From NCBI GenBank assembly GCA_963675135.1, contig OY776121.1, positions 61,525,265 through 61,589,264 of the forward strand: a stretch of 64,000 bases of DNA, written 5' to 3'. Shown piece by piece: positions 33,626-46,649 of the stretch (within the stretch, counting starts at the first letter, position 1; every line of letters begins with the position of its first letter). Origin of the DNA: Galeopsis tetrahit (Eukaryota > Streptophyta > Magnoliopsida > Lamiales > Lamiaceae). Position numbers and translations under genes: made by a program. Under the pieces are notes generated by a model. That model had not been told where the DNA came from, made no database searches, and saw nothing but the letters and a program-made list of their open reading frames with translations.

Positions 33626-34139
33626 AAATAATAATTTAATTCTATTAAAAAAATCTAATTTTACATTCGTATTGTTTAATTTAAATAATATTATTATTAA
33701 TTTTAATAAAGGATAAAATAGTAAATAATAAAATAAAATTTAAATAATTATTTTAAAATATTAAAAAAAGGCAACAGGTATCAAGTTAGGGCGACACAGA
33801 GGGCGACACAGAGCGATGCAATTTGACATCCGAACTATTAATAGTCCAGGCGATACAAAAACTATCCTAAGAAAATCCCATCTTAATAATATTTAAATTT
33901 GATATTTCAATCTTTTTACTTTTTTAAATCCAACAAATCCATCTTAATTGTCATAATCTTTTGAGATTATTGTCTAATAGAGTCACTATTAGCACCCCTT
34001 AAACAAATAGAAACACCAACTTTAATCATTTTCTAATAAGATCAAAATAGAGTTAAAAAACCAATAATACCCTCTTATAAATAGGAATCTTTCTACTAAT
34101 CTACTGCTCCGTAATTCCTTTTCATCATTCACCCAAAAT

Positions 34140-34560
34140 CAAAACCCTAGCTCCCTCCCCACCATTCCCTCGGCTGTCGCCGCCCCTTTTCCCACCGCTG
34201 TCGCCTGCAATTCCATCTCCCATGCGGCGTCGCTACCCACGGCTTCCCCGCCGCCCCCTCCATGGCTGCCGATCTGTGCCGTGTGTGGAGGTGTTGCCGC
34301 TGATCTGCCACCAACACGACCGCCGACGTTGCTTTGCTGCCGCACTGACCGAGGAAGACGAAGTGGCCGAAGAAGAAAGCCTTGTGGCCACCGCCGCCTG
34401 GCCGTCGAAGATGAAGGGGTCCCCGATCTGCAACCCCTCGACTCTGATGCGCCGATCTATTGGCCGCGAGCCATCGCCGCCTAGCCGAAGGCCTTCGCAC
34501 GTCTGAAACGTCGAAACAGATCGAGTTTCCGACCCCACTGCCGCCGGCTCAATTCAAAGC
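34140..34560. other. GC-rich gene-like island, coding status unknown
   Basis: GC content jumps well above the flanks. Several frames are open on both strands; a + frame from 34222 gives 94 residues rich in Arg and Pro, with no family recognised. A TATAAATAG lies ~65 bases upstream and a possible acceptor (TTGCAG) at about 34697. It could be a captured exon. Confidence 0.3.
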
Positions 34561-35743
34561 GATCCAAGGTTATGGTTTATTAGAGGTTCTGTTGATTTTG
34601 ATTTTTTCGATGATTTTGCTGTTGTAAGTGTAATCACCTTATTTTCCTTTTTCCTGCAAAATATGGTTTTATTAATCGAGCATGATTGGTATTGCAGCGA
34701 TGGAGTAACAAAATTTGAATCTCGAAAGCGTTTTGTTTAGTTGATTTAAGGGGAAGAAAAGGTTAATGACGTGTTTCTACCATTTCAAGTATAAAAGTAG
34801 AAGTAGGGCGCAAAAATAAACATGGATTCTGAAGAATCAGAGAAAATCGGATGTATGAGAAGCTGAGTGGAACCAAGTCGTCTTCTTCTTCTCTGGTGCG
34901 CACAATCTGCCGAAAATGAATTAAAGACGTGTGATAAGAAAGGCAAAAGGAAATTAAGCATCGAAGAATCGTTAACAACAAAAAAGCAGAGCCGCTCTTC
35001 ATAACCAATCCAAACGTGTAAGTTTTTTTTTTTAATATTACTCACCGCCTTAGTTATTAAAGGGCATTTCTAAACATAAAAAATATGTCAGACTTTTTTT
35101 TTGGTTGGGAAATGATATTGTTAAAGTGGTAATTAAAAATTGAAAAAATGAATTTTGTTTTTTTATGTTTTTGTACTTTGTGGAGATCTTGAAAGGTTGG
35201 GACGAAGAATTACATTATGTATGGCTATAGATATATTTGGGACATCCCTAACTTTCTTCTTTATTAAAAACCAGAATAGAAGAGAAGAGAAAAATTTAAT
35301 AAAAGGATGAACACTCTACGAAACATGGTGCCTAATTGCATAAAGGTATGTAGACATACATATTTCATTTTAATGATGTGTGCATATAAAACTTTATAGA
35401 GCTACTATTTTAGTTTATATTGAGTTTTTACGTGATATAATCCAGAAATCTTGGTGGAGGCAGTGGCTGGGAATCTTGAAAATCAACATTGGAGATGGAT
35501 GCTAATAGAAACTGGATTGAACTTCCATTGATCGGTATATCAAATGAAGTTGGTCTTTGATGGAATAGGAATGTGTTAACAAGATGATTCTTATCATGCC
35601 ATTTTTTGTCACACATTTTATATGTAAAAAACAACAATTATACTTAAGTGTTATGTAATTTTCGTTATGTATAAGCATAATGTGATATGCAAAATAATTA
35701 TCATATTTTAATGTAATTTTAAGAAATAATTTGAATTATGCAT

Positions 35744-35895
35744 AAGTGATATGCAAAACAGTCATCATATTTCAATCGAATAAGTGATATGCAAAATAGT
35801 CATCATATTTCAATCGAATAAGTGATATGCAAAATAGTCATCATATTTCAATCGAATAAGTGATATGCAAAATAGTCATCATATTTCAATCATAT
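35744..35895. repeat. 38-bp tandem repeat, four copies
   Basis: Unit AAGTGATATGCAAAATAGTC plus ATCATATTTCAATCGAAT, starting at 35744, 35782, 35820 and 35858; decayed copies continue to about 36080. Confidence 0.9.
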
Positions 35896-36747
35896 TTTTA
35901 TATGCAAAATAATCATCAGAATAAATTGTAATAATTTTTTGAATTATGCATAAATGATATGCAAAATAGTCATCATATTTAAATCGAATTTATTATGCAT
36001 AACGTGATATGCAACATAATCGTCATATTTTATTTTGAATTATGCATAACGTTATATGCAAAATAATCATCATATTTTGAATTATGCATAACATTAAATT
36101 CACCTATTAAATAAATTTAAAAATCTAATTAATTAAAAATATTTTAAAATATAAAATATGTATAATTAAAATTTAAAATTTTAATTAATTAAAAAAGTTT
36201 CAAATTATAAAATATCTGTAATTAATTCGAAATCGGTAATTAATTCAAATTGACGTCTTTTTAGGAATTTTTGAATTATGGAAGATGAATATTAAAGAAT
36301 TTGAAATTATTTAAATTGAAAAAGGGCAATACCGTCTTCTTAAGTGTCAATTTGACTCTATTAGATAAAAAACAATAATCTATTCCCTTTTAGAAAAAAG
36401 TCCTAGTGAAATGACTCTAACAGAAATTTCCCCTAATCTTTTTCCTAAAATTACTCCAACAAACAAATAATTAATTGTCTCTATCTTAATAATATTTAAA
36501 TATGTATGTTATTTTGGCTTTAATTTTTATAAATTTAACTTAAACCAATTTAATTTTATCTTAATAATAGTATCTAAATAAATTTAATTTTAATCTTATT
36601 CCTAAAATTACTCCAACAATAAGATTTGTATTTTTTTCCTAAAATTTCTCCAACAAACAATAATATTTTATAATTCCAACAATCCGTCTAAAATTTAATC
36701 TTATCTATCTTTCTATTTCCTAAAATTACTCCAATTTCTTTTTAATA

Positions 36748-37021
36748 CTCCCTCCGTCCACGAAAAGTAGTCCCATTTGCCCTATATTCTTTGTCCACAA
36801 AATGTAGTCCCATACCCTTTTTGAAAACTATCACCCTTCAACTCTCACTTAATTACTCTTCAACTCTCACTTAATTACTCAAATTGCCATCAACTTTATT
36901 CACAAACAATCACTTTATTCACAATGGACCCCACAATACCAGTACTTTATCTACTTTATCTACTTTTTTCTTAAAACACGTGCCCCACTCTAATGGGACT
37001 AGTTTTCATGGATGGAGGGAG
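36748..37021. mobile_element. Stowaway-like MITE
   Basis: CTCCCTCCGTCCACGAAAAG at the left and CATGGATGGAGGGAG at the right, flanked by TA. Contains a tandem duplication of CTTCAACTCTCACTTAATTACT (near 36837 and 36859). Confidence 0.85.
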
Positions 37022-37651
37022 TAATATTTTTAAAAGATTATTTTTTAATTAATAAATTAAAATTAAAATATATTATAGATTTATTTGCGGGTCTTATTAC
37101 ACTGGTTCTAACGTAAATATGAAATGAAAGTTTAACAAACTTAAAAAATGTGAATTAATTTAATATTCTAAGATAGATATGGACATAGACATTCTTGAGT
37201 ACATATAGTATAGTAAATAAAATAAACGATTTAAATGAGAATTTATTTCAACGCGGCACGGGATGTCGGCATGAAAACTCCAAATTGCCCCCACTCTAAA
37301 AGCACAAAATGGCAAAAAATCCTTCGATTCTTGTCTAATCTAAATCCTGGAGGCTACTAGTCCAAGCATCCCAAAGGGGATTAATCAGTGGTTGAAAACA
37401 CCAGTTGAGAGAAGATGAGCAGCAGCAAACAAACAAAACCGTACCATAGCCGGAAAGATAGATATGTGGCATATGGCACCCACAGGAGAAGTCACTGCAG
37501 GCCATAATTACCCACCCCAAAACTCAACAATTTTATCTTATTTAATCAACTACTCTTACCACTTAAATTTCCGTCACCTATTTGCTAAACATACTGTACC
37601 TTCTATATTCCGTTTTCGATATTTTGGTCATTTGTTGTCAACAGTTAAAGC

Positions 37652-39033
37652 ATGGGGAAAGCAAGCAGATGGATAAGGAATTTCTTGATGGGGAAAAGAG
37701 AAGACAAGGCCAAGAAAACGGGCACCTTTGTTCCAGGCGAGTCGTTGGACATGCCCGTTGTGGTTGTGACTCCTCAGTCTCCTGAACCCAGAAGAAGAAG
37801 ATGGAGTTTCAGAGCGTCTCTCAAACCAAAACCCACCTCTCACAAAACCAGTTTATCCTTCGACTCAGTCCTCTTGCCCGAACAAGCCACATTTGAATAC
37901 GAGACTCTGCAAAAACCCACAATTTCTCCTAACTTAAATGCACATGCAGCTGCTACCAAAATACAAGCTGCATATCGTTCTTATTTGGTAAATCAATGTA
38001 CTCTCTGTGTGTGTGCATGTGTGTGTTTTTTGAAATGAAGCTGAAATTTATGTACTTATAATAGGCAAGGAGAGCACTGCGGGCTTTGAGGGCATTAGTG
38101 AAATTACAAGCCTTAGCAAGGGGGTACTTGGTAAGAAAACAAATGAATACCGTTGTACGGTCCATCAATGCACTGATGGCGATTCAAGTTAGAGCTCGCA
38201 TTCACAGGGTTCAAATGGCAGACGAACCATCAGTCATGTCGGGAAGGCGAAAATCCTATGGGGAACCATCACCTTCTGATAGACAAATCAGAAAAGAGAT
38301 TAATGTAGGCCATTTATTTTCTACTAAAATGGGAAAATAACTCCAAATAACTCAATAATACAACATTTTGCAGGCAAGTGGAGGTTTGAGAAGCAGAAGC
38401 GCACGCGTAGATATTGTACCTGCTGAGAGATTGGAATACGGGTCAAGAATAAGTGGTTCTGGCCATCTTTCAGTCTCTCAACGAGAATACCAACTAAAGA
38501 TGAGTTCAAGTCCATCAACATTATCCTTCACAGATTCAAGCTCTAACACTCATGATGGGCAAATCGAGGAGCATCCCTTAAAAATCACGAGAAGACGATA
38601 CTCTGCTAGCCCAGAGAATAACCATCCACTCATTTTTCCACCATCAGATTATGTACCCTCAAACTCCAACTTTGTTCCAAATTATATGACGAATACAAGA
38701 TCATCAGAAGCAAAAACCAGATCACATAGCGAACCAAGACATCGTCCTAAATTGGGCACCAAGCAGAAAAGTAAAGGATCATCATCATCAATGGATTGGA
38801 AAAATGATACAGAAAATCAGTACCCTCGGCTAAACCATTCTAGCAAATTTAGTGACAGTGGAGACAGTGATTCCTATATGAGAGTAATGGCTGGTGTTTC
38901 CCAACATATCAAGTTTTTAACTACATTTGAAGTGGTAAGTCCTCAGTAATTTTCTTGTTTTTTTCGATTTCTGCAATGTTTACTGCTTCTGATTTCACTT
39001 ATAAAACTGCAGCCTCCGATGAACTTATACTGA
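37652..39033 (+). CDS. IQ67-domain (IQD) calmodulin-binding protein, 385 aa
   Basis: Four exons: 37652-37987, 38065-38304, 38374-38934 and 39013-39033, with GT-AG introns and a continuous 1158-nt frame. IQD proteins bind calmodulin and act as scaffolds at microtubules, plasma membrane or nucleus. The N-terminus MGKASRWIRNFLMGK is the usual IQD start. The IQ67 domain spans about residues 101-167: ATKIQAAYRSYLARRALRAL then LVKLQALARGYLVRKQ and SINALMAIQVRAR, i.e. three IQ-type repeats with overlapping basic calmodulin sites. The exon 1/2 junction falls inside the first IQ repeat, as is typical. The rest is Ser/Arg-rich and probably disordered, and it ends FEVPPMNLY. The last exon codes only PPMNLY. 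The subfamily number cannot be given safely. The gene converges on the NEK gene. Confidence 0.93.
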
Positions 39034-39956
39034 TGCTTCAGCACCTTGGGATGATTGGAGTTTTTACCACACAACCACACAAAATGACAGCATTAGTGCA
39101 TACATATATCCAAGTAATGTGAGGATGAATGGAAGGAAGGGCAAAACTCACACTCAACGGCCTAAAAGACACTTCCTGTTTTTTTCGAGCTAAAAGGAAG
39201 CTATACTAGAAACCAAAAACAATGAAATAATTTATCTATATGGCTCCTTTAGTACTGTAAAGAATTTTGATTTGAAGCTTTGAATATATCAGGAAGATCT
39301 CTGTATAACTTTATATCTGTCATCACGAAAAAGGAATGTAAATGAGATAGTACTAGATGGGAATTCATATTATTGATGTAGTAGTGGGAGAAAGACTGAG
39401 GGTTATAATCAAAGTAGGAAAAGAATAAATACAAATCTACGTACTAAACATAGAACAACTAAACTAGGAATCACAATTAAGATCAAACCATAACAAAGGA
39501 ACACAATAAAGACGTAACATAATCTTCAACGGGGAAAACACAGAATTAGCTTCAAACTCTCGAGGAGAAAACTGCATACCTCATTGCTGTATTCAGTATC
39601 CGCAAGTGAGCCAAAATGAAGGTCACAGCGATCACGATGAGCACCAAAAGAACTGAATACCAAATTTAAACAAGACAGATAAAAGAAAGTTCTCAAATAT
39701 TATAGATGATCACTAAAGTAGTTCTGATAATAATGGAGAGCAACAAATCTGCAGAAACTCCAGATAATGCATTTCCTATCTCATCTGCAACTACTTATAC
39801 CCTGATTAAGTACTTGACTCCTCTGAATTGGAAATTTCCCTAACTGAATTACGAGACTATAATCTGCCAAACTCCTCTGCCTAAAACCCATTACATGCCA
39901 ACTATTTGAGAACATTGGAAAATGTTTCATAAAGACATTCTATACATGCAGATGCT
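39034..39956. other. 3' UTRs of two convergent genes
   Basis: IQD (+) ends at 39033 and NEK (-) ends at 39957. The gap contains no further gene. Confidence 0.6.
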
Positions 39957-42900
39957 TCAGTGATAAACATCTTCGGGTAGGAGCGTATTTTCTTTCATGC
40001 TCTTGGCCAACCAGATTGCAGTTTCCCTGGGAGACACTTTTCCTGGACCAAAAGGTTTCAGCAAAACCCCAAGTTCATCAATTCTCTCTTCTTGCAGTAA
40101 TCTTGCACTGAACTCAAGCAAACCTTCTAGTGCGTCAGCTCGCTGTCGGAAGGATGACCTGTCAATTCGGCGGGGCCGTAGATCTGATGATGTACGGCTT
40201 GATGCACCAGCTGTCGCATTTTGATCTGAATACTCACTCCCATTTTGCTTATCCTTGTGTTTTGTAGAGCGAAATCCTTGCCAATTATTGAAGCTCAGTC
40301 TGCAAGATTTATCTGAATACTCAATGGTATATTTATCTTTCATAATAGAACGGTCACCCTGTGGGGAACTAGAGGAACCTTGCACAGATGTTAATGAGCT
40401 TCTGCGGACAGGGTAGGGCTCCTCATAGGATTCTAGAGGATATTCAATCATCTTGTCAATTCGAGGGGCATTGACAGAAACATCTGGAGACTTGAGACTA
40501 TCGATGTTTCCAACAGTACCAAGACTGGGCCTGTAATGAAACTTATGTACTGCATCTTTTTCGGGCAATGGAAGAGAAGCCCTACGAGTAGTTGAAACAG
40601 GTCTCTTGACCAGGCCTTTTGATGTCGGGAGCTGCATATAACATCCGATAGTGATCAACAGAGTGAACTCATGAGCATTGTTTAGGTCTTGTTTGGTTAA
40701 ACTAGGACATGTAAACAATGATTTTTTATGTAAATGTATCAAGTACTACATATGGAAAAAATGGCTGAATTAGTATGAATACAGTTGGTAAGCGTTATAT
40801 GGAGCATCAGGAAAGTGTGTGCATGCAGATCTTATGATCTTACCAATTCATGATTCTTTGTGAGCTGTGGTTTTCTATTTGAAGTAGTTGCAGCTTTTGG
40901 TTCTGTAGCTTTCTGGTTCTTCGAGATTTTTGAAGTAACATTCTTCGTAATGACCGTCTTTTCGAGCATACTTCCTGCAAAAAAATCTTTCGTTCTAGGA
41001 TGCAGATTGGAAGGGGGGCTGCCAGTTATCCTTGTGGAAGAATCATAACTTTGCTCAGCTCCAGATACACTGGGATTTAGAGTCCTGTCATTTGCGTATG
41101 ATAGACGTCTCTCCCTATAAACTGGAGGTGGAACGCGGTGGGGCTCGGAAAATCTTATTTTTCTAGTGTTATTTCTTTCTGTTTCAGAAAATTCATATGG
41201 AAGATTGTTACGCCTGGGGGAATTGAGCTTGAGATGAACATTGAGTACATAGGGTTGGAGGTGGCGGTGCTTGAGCAGCTCTGTAGCCTGCAACAATTGC
41301 TATAATATATTAGAACAGTAAAAAAAAGTTAATAAAATATCTGTCATATCTGCTGAAACCATCATTGGTGATATACATATTGATGATGTGCTTAGTTTAT
41401 TCTTCTATTATGTATCAGAGAAGCCACCAAAAAGATGTCTGGTTTTCTTGCATAACATAGCATGTGCATTAAATGTGGGAAAAGTGCCATTTGGGCAATG
41501 TTGAAAGTGAAACCTGTTGACCAAATGAGAAAGGTGAAATTAGATGTACAAGCCACGTGTCAGACACACTGAATGTTTGGCGTGAGGGCACAAATTTGGT
41601 TTAGAAATTAGAATGCTATTCAGCTAAGATCAGTGGCAATTGGTGTAATAATCTACTTCTGCAAGCAAGCGGTAGATAGACAAATAACTGCAGAATTGCA
41701 ATTGAGGCATTTGCAAGTGAATATAATATTAGTGTATCAGAATATCTATAGTGAACAACACAATGCACAGAAACAGGAAGGCGATCAGAAATAAAAGCTA
41801 AGAGATACAAGGCCAACAAGTCTCTTTCCCCTGAGGATACAACTGTCAACACCTTGTATCCCTAAAGTAAGGAGGTTACAGTTGGAGGTACATAGTATGG
41901 AGACAAACGAAAATAGCAACTTATGCATGCAGTGTAAGAAGAGCAAATCCAAAGCAGAGAACAAGGCTTACACTAGGTCGAAGCTCTGGATTTTTCCTCA
42001 GCATGCTTTTGACAAGACCTCGGCTGTAAATAAGTAGATAAATAAGGTCAAGCTGCTAGCAAAAGAGAAAACGAAGATGCATGTTTGACAAAGGCAAGAA
42101 TCTGGACAAACTCACAATGGACCAGAGTATTTGGTGGGTAATGGAGCAACAATAGACTTGTTTATTTTGTTGATGAGAGCCTGCATATCCTGTCCAAGAA
42201 TGTATAGAAAACCACAAAGACTTAGAGAACATTACCCATCAGAAACTAACACAATCGTGTGCATTCGGGGAAAAGTTCAAAACGGAAATCAATGAGCAAA
42301 GAATATCGAGTAGAACCATTTTTTCTGGGACTCTGAAAAGAGTTGAACCTAAGTGCATTAACTTTAGCATTATTTTTATTATAATAGTCCAGCGATGGAT
42401 TAAATTTCACCATAATGATTATCTTCAAATACTTGAATAATAATCTTGCAATTATATAGCAAGATACTGGACGTCATACTTTATAAGATAATCAGTTAAC
42501 CTCCTGTGTAAGAAATTAGATTTCAGGCTGTTGGAGGATGTGTGCTTCACTATGGTAGTAGCTACATTAATAACGAGTGTTCTTCCAAAGCCTATTTCTT
42601 GCCAACTCACAATAGGAAACATATTACAAAAGGCGTATCATTGCATTTCATGCAGACGGGTTGGCTATCATGAGTAGATATGATAATATCACTAAAAAAA
42701 CAAAAAATAAAAAACAATGTGCGTCATATACAATTTGTTGGTCAAAAAACAAGGGACTAAATTTTTTGTCAGAATAGAGTCTAGCATCCACTAGATTGCT
42801 AGAGATTTTCCTAGTTCAAAATAATAGGGTTTAATTTAATCAAGCTAGTCATAGAATCATATCTAGATCCCATCAGCATACACTTTACATACAAATATGT

Positions 42901-45645
42901 AGCCACTTACAAATGCCTTGAATGCAGGTTTGAGGGCTGTCATCTCATATATGCAGCATCCTGGATTACATTATGCCGCAGGGATTAGTGGTGGAAAAAT
43001 ATAAAATATATGCATACCTCAATATGATCTAGATTACTTTTAAAACAGAAGAGGATTAACATAATCGAGATTTTACATGTGTATTTTCTAAATGAAATCA
43101 TGCAGGAGAATAAAATTGTTTGCTTACCAAGGGACCATATATCTGATTTGGAACCATATGGTATATCTGCAAGTAGCTCAGGGCACATGTAACTGGGAGT
43201 ACCAACTATCTGAGAGCACAGAGAGGCACCAACAACCAATATGGCAATAAGTCCACTGTGACATAAAAAGGAAAGAAGCCATTTATGGCAACAATAATGC
43301 TTACCGAGGAAGTAAGCTCATCTGAAGTCAACATTTTGGCAAGTCCAAAATCACCTGAAATGTCTATGCGCGTGAGTAACTGTTCAAAATTCAGCAAAAG
43401 ATGAAGAAAGAAAAAAAAATCTCTTACCAAGACGAATATCTTGATCTTTCATCAAGAATATGTTAGAGCACTGCAAAACATATTGTAACATTATCAATGG
43501 AACACTGCAAAGACTTTGAAACATGAGTTAAGTCTATCAATTGGCCAGCCTGATGCAACTTACCTTGACATCACGATGAAGAATATGGCTCATGTGTAAG
43601 TAATCCAGTGCTATAAGTAGTTGAACAAGCCATCTACAGAGCTTCTGCAGAAATTTAGTGTAACAGATTAAAAAGCTATAATCCATACACAACAAAGAAC
43701 TGGCTACGGAAGAAACAAACAGCAGGAGAAAAAAAAAAGTGTGACACATCCGATACCACTTTCTTTTAAGATTTACAAAAGAAACTACCTCTTCAGAAAA
43801 ATGGACACCATTTGCCTTTTTTATGGCTTCCGCCCTACAGATAAAAAAATGTACAAGAGGTTAAAAATGTACATATATTTCCATTATATTTTTGGAAGAA
43901 CATGTTTCTCTATGCACGTGTCAATATGAAGATCTGCTTACATGTCTCCACCTTCACAGTAACCGATGACAATGCAGACGTAGCATCCCTGAGACATGCA
44001 ACATAAATTTTTATTTCAAAGATGAATTCAGACAGAGAGAAATATAATGCTGAATAGAGGTAATAAAATGCAATAAAGCTTCTTATTTTTTATGCTTCCT
44101 TTTCTTTTCGTCAGGTGAATATGACCAATATAGTTATTGTAACAGAAATTAGCAGTCAGTTGAATAAATGGATTCAATATTATGCCTACATTACAAATGA
44201 CAGAGATTGTTCATTGAATATCATATACTGTTACAAATGGCAGATTGTGTAAATAAATTAAGTGTGTAAATAAAAAATTCTTACATTTAAAGTGAAAAGT
44301 TAAATTTTTTAAGGAGGGGACCGTCCAAGCTGTAGGGCTCCAAGTTCAATGATCACAAGATCAACCTAATCTAGGTTGAACAAAAGTTCTCATACAAAAA
44401 TTTAACACCAAGGCCCATGCTATCATGAAGCCCACACCTAATAAATTAATTGTAAGCCCAGGCAGCCACGGTCACTGCTCATGGCTAAAAAACAGCCGTC
44501 GTCCCTCTTTTCCGGCGATGATAATCATCTAGTTTGACAGTCAACCTCCATGAATTCATGATTCATAGCATAATAAATAGGAGTTAATGAGGTATATGAC
44601 TAGGATGCTGAAGGCACTTCAAATTGGGATTTTCTTTTTAACAGAAAGATGGATAACCATGCAACTTTGGCTAATCATTATTGGTGGTCTAACCTCTAAT
44701 GATCATATTATACATCTTTCTAATCCAGCCAAGAAATAAATCAACATCAGAGAGGACGGAGCATCAACTTCAATAAAGAGGGAGAGGGATCAGACATCAC
44801 TTTATTACCTTCTCCACCCATGAATCCTTGTACTCCACTATAAATGGATTCTGCATACTTGATATGAGCACCATCTGCATAGTAACATAAATCAATATTC
44901 GCTCAACAAAGAGAAAACACATGGAAAATCCAGTCCATATTTGATGTGCGTATGTATGTGTAGAGAGAGAGAGAGGAAGAGCAAAGAGTACATAAAACCA
45001 GCGCAGAACAGAACTCATAAAGAACTTTGCATGTTTCCTTTTCATTCTATACAGACAATGCAGGACCTAAAGACTGATAAAATTGCGGTCGAAGTCATCA
45101 TTAAATGAATAAAAAGTGAACTAATATAAATTGAAGAAAAAAGGCAACTATCATGTGTGTATCCATGTCATCTAACTTTGCAAGCATTATTGAAATTCAG
45201 GATTGTTATACCAACTATCATTAACTGTCAGTTTCAATTATTCGGAATGTCACATACCTACAAGATATGTTGAAGAGATCTATGGCAACGAAAGAAAAGA
45301 GAGCCAACAACTAAATTAGAAATATACACACATAATGAAGGACACAACTGACCTCCTGATGTGCAGATCGACGTGTCCTATTGGTTTGGCGGGCAAGACG
45401 AATCTTTTTTAATACATACCTTAACATGAAAAGAAAAATAATCAAATAAAAACAAATGAGTAAATAATCAATGCACCAGAAATCTGTTAGGTTGTGTCAT
45501 GATTAACACATGAAAATTTATGAGTAAATAACTAAAACAATGGCATTGTTAGCGCTTACTTCTTCTTTTCTTGTTTATGCCTCACAAGAAGGGCAGAACC
45601 AAAAGCCCCCTTGCCAATCTGTTCCAATACTTCATACTTGTCCAT
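39957..45645 (-). CDS. NIMA-related serine/threonine kinase (plant NEK1/2/3 type), 620 aa
   Basis: Fourteen coding exons: 45645-45560, 45419-45353, 44874-44809, 43988-43942, 43834-43789, 43644-43564, 43470-43428, 43354-43305, 43209-43128, 42960-42911, 42189-42116, 42023-41972, 41287-40844 and 40631-39957. All junctions are GT-AG and the frame is continuous (1863 nt). The kinase domain covers residues 4 to about 258: glycine loop IGKGAFGS (10-17), VLKK with Lys33, HRD with Asp129, DFG at 147-149 and GTPSYMCPE at 165-173. The following HRHLQPYVLNVHLKLNSPRR is typical of plant NEKs. The 350-residue tail is Ser/Lys-rich and disordered, with a conserved C-terminal block (SFRQRADALEGLLEFSARLL). Plant NEKs regulate microtubules and directional cell growth. 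Length and order fit Arabidopsis NEK2 (At3g04810) and its close paralogues. Kinase motifs are all intact. Confidence 0.95.
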
Positions 45646-46450
45646 TGAATACCAAACAACTTATTTCCGCCACTTCAATCCTGTCACACAAAATTATAAG
45701 TCCAAAGAAATGAGGAAATGAGAGAAAAAATTCAAACTATTTCCAACATACAAGATATATCAAGACAACACACCAAATAATCAAACATTACACAACATAT
45801 ATAATCCTAACAGATGCCACAGATGCACCAGAAATGTCTTTAAGGTACCAATAAATTAGTTTAAATTGAGAAGTTACGAACATAAATTCTGGAGGATTTT
45901 TTTTTGCAAATTTGAATGAGTAAAAAAGCGGTTACAAAGCATCAATGAAAACATTGAATTCCTGGATTCGAATTACAAATCAACAATAAAGATTCAGGCT
46001 CCGCAAGCAAAATGCACCATAACATACGCCTTGCTTTCAGCAATTTCAACCACACTAAATTAAAAGTTGCGTAATCCAAAAAAATTGATAAAATAACAAA
46101 AAATGAAGCTGAAAATGAAGGCAAAGTGAAAATAAGAAAAGGTAGATTTGGCTGGCATTAGACGGTCAATTTCAACAGGTTCACTCATCGTTTCACATAA
46201 AGAAGCTGGAAAAAGCAAAAGTCCGAAGAAACAAAAAACACAAAGCAAAAGACAAAAGGAAATCTGAAACAAAAGAGGAAAACTCACCTGAAATGCGAAG
46301 CTATTCCGATCACGATCGAGCTGCTGCGCGAGAGGAAGTGCAATGCAAGTAAAATTGTTCACTAGTATTAACACTAGAGCGTTGCAATGGCGGCAGTAAA
46401 GCAGTGGAAATTAAGTAGATGATTCCCTTCGTCCTCTCTCCATTGCAGAT
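45646..46450 (-). other. 5' UTR exons and leader intron of the NEK gene
   Basis: An acceptor TGTGACAG ends at 45681 and a donor CAG/GTGAGT at 46288/46287, so a leader intron of about 607 bp splits the 5' UTR. The upstream exon runs from about 46288 to about 46450. Several AT- and GA-rich stretches lie beyond. Confidence 0.6.
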
Positions 46451-46649
46451 TCAGAGTACAACACCAGTGGTTACTGCTTTGTGCTCCCAACAAGGCAAAC
46501 ACACACACATTGTAGAGAGAGAATATTATATTATTAAAAGGCGACAAGCTTAATAGCAGAAGCGGACAAAATGAGGAGAGAGAGAGAGATTATGTTATGC
46601 TAATTGTAATTTGCAGTTAAACTAATACTAATCCACATTTTAGAAACCG

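Larger units (their letters stand above)
30169..33867. mobile_element. PIF/Harbinger-like element, 3.7 kb, internally rearranged
   Basis: Left end GGACAGTCCAATGTCGCCTG and right end in reverse GGATAGTTTTTGTATCGCCT, both followed by GGACTATNAANAGT; flanked by TAA on each side (30166-30168, 33868-33870). TGTCGCCCTA occurs near both ends. No intact transposase. The interior holds other repeats (tandem arrays, 32.5-33.6 kb). The span could also be two copies of a short element; the outward-facing ends favour one. Confidence 0.55.
33973..36421. mobile_element. Candidate DNA element carrying a gene-like GC-rich segment
   Basis: Imperfect inverted ends TCTAATAGAGTCACTATTAG (33973) and, in reverse, TCTGTTAGAGTCATTTCACT (36421). 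Inside are a TATAAATAG box (34077), a leader, and a GC-rich segment 34140-34560 with several overlapping frames but no recognised protein. No clear target duplication found. Confidence 0.35.

Noticed and set aside
34147..34538. Several 70-117 residue frames in the 34 kb GC-rich island
   Set aside because: Multiple overlapping frames on both strands with no family; a GC-rich island will open frames by chance.
35744..35895. 38-bp repeats as a CRISPR-like array
   Set aside because: Units are contiguous with no spacers, and the genome is a plant's.
44285..44520. SINE in NEK intron 3
   Set aside because: A weak box B-like AGTTCAATGATC was seen, but no box A in place and no target duplication.
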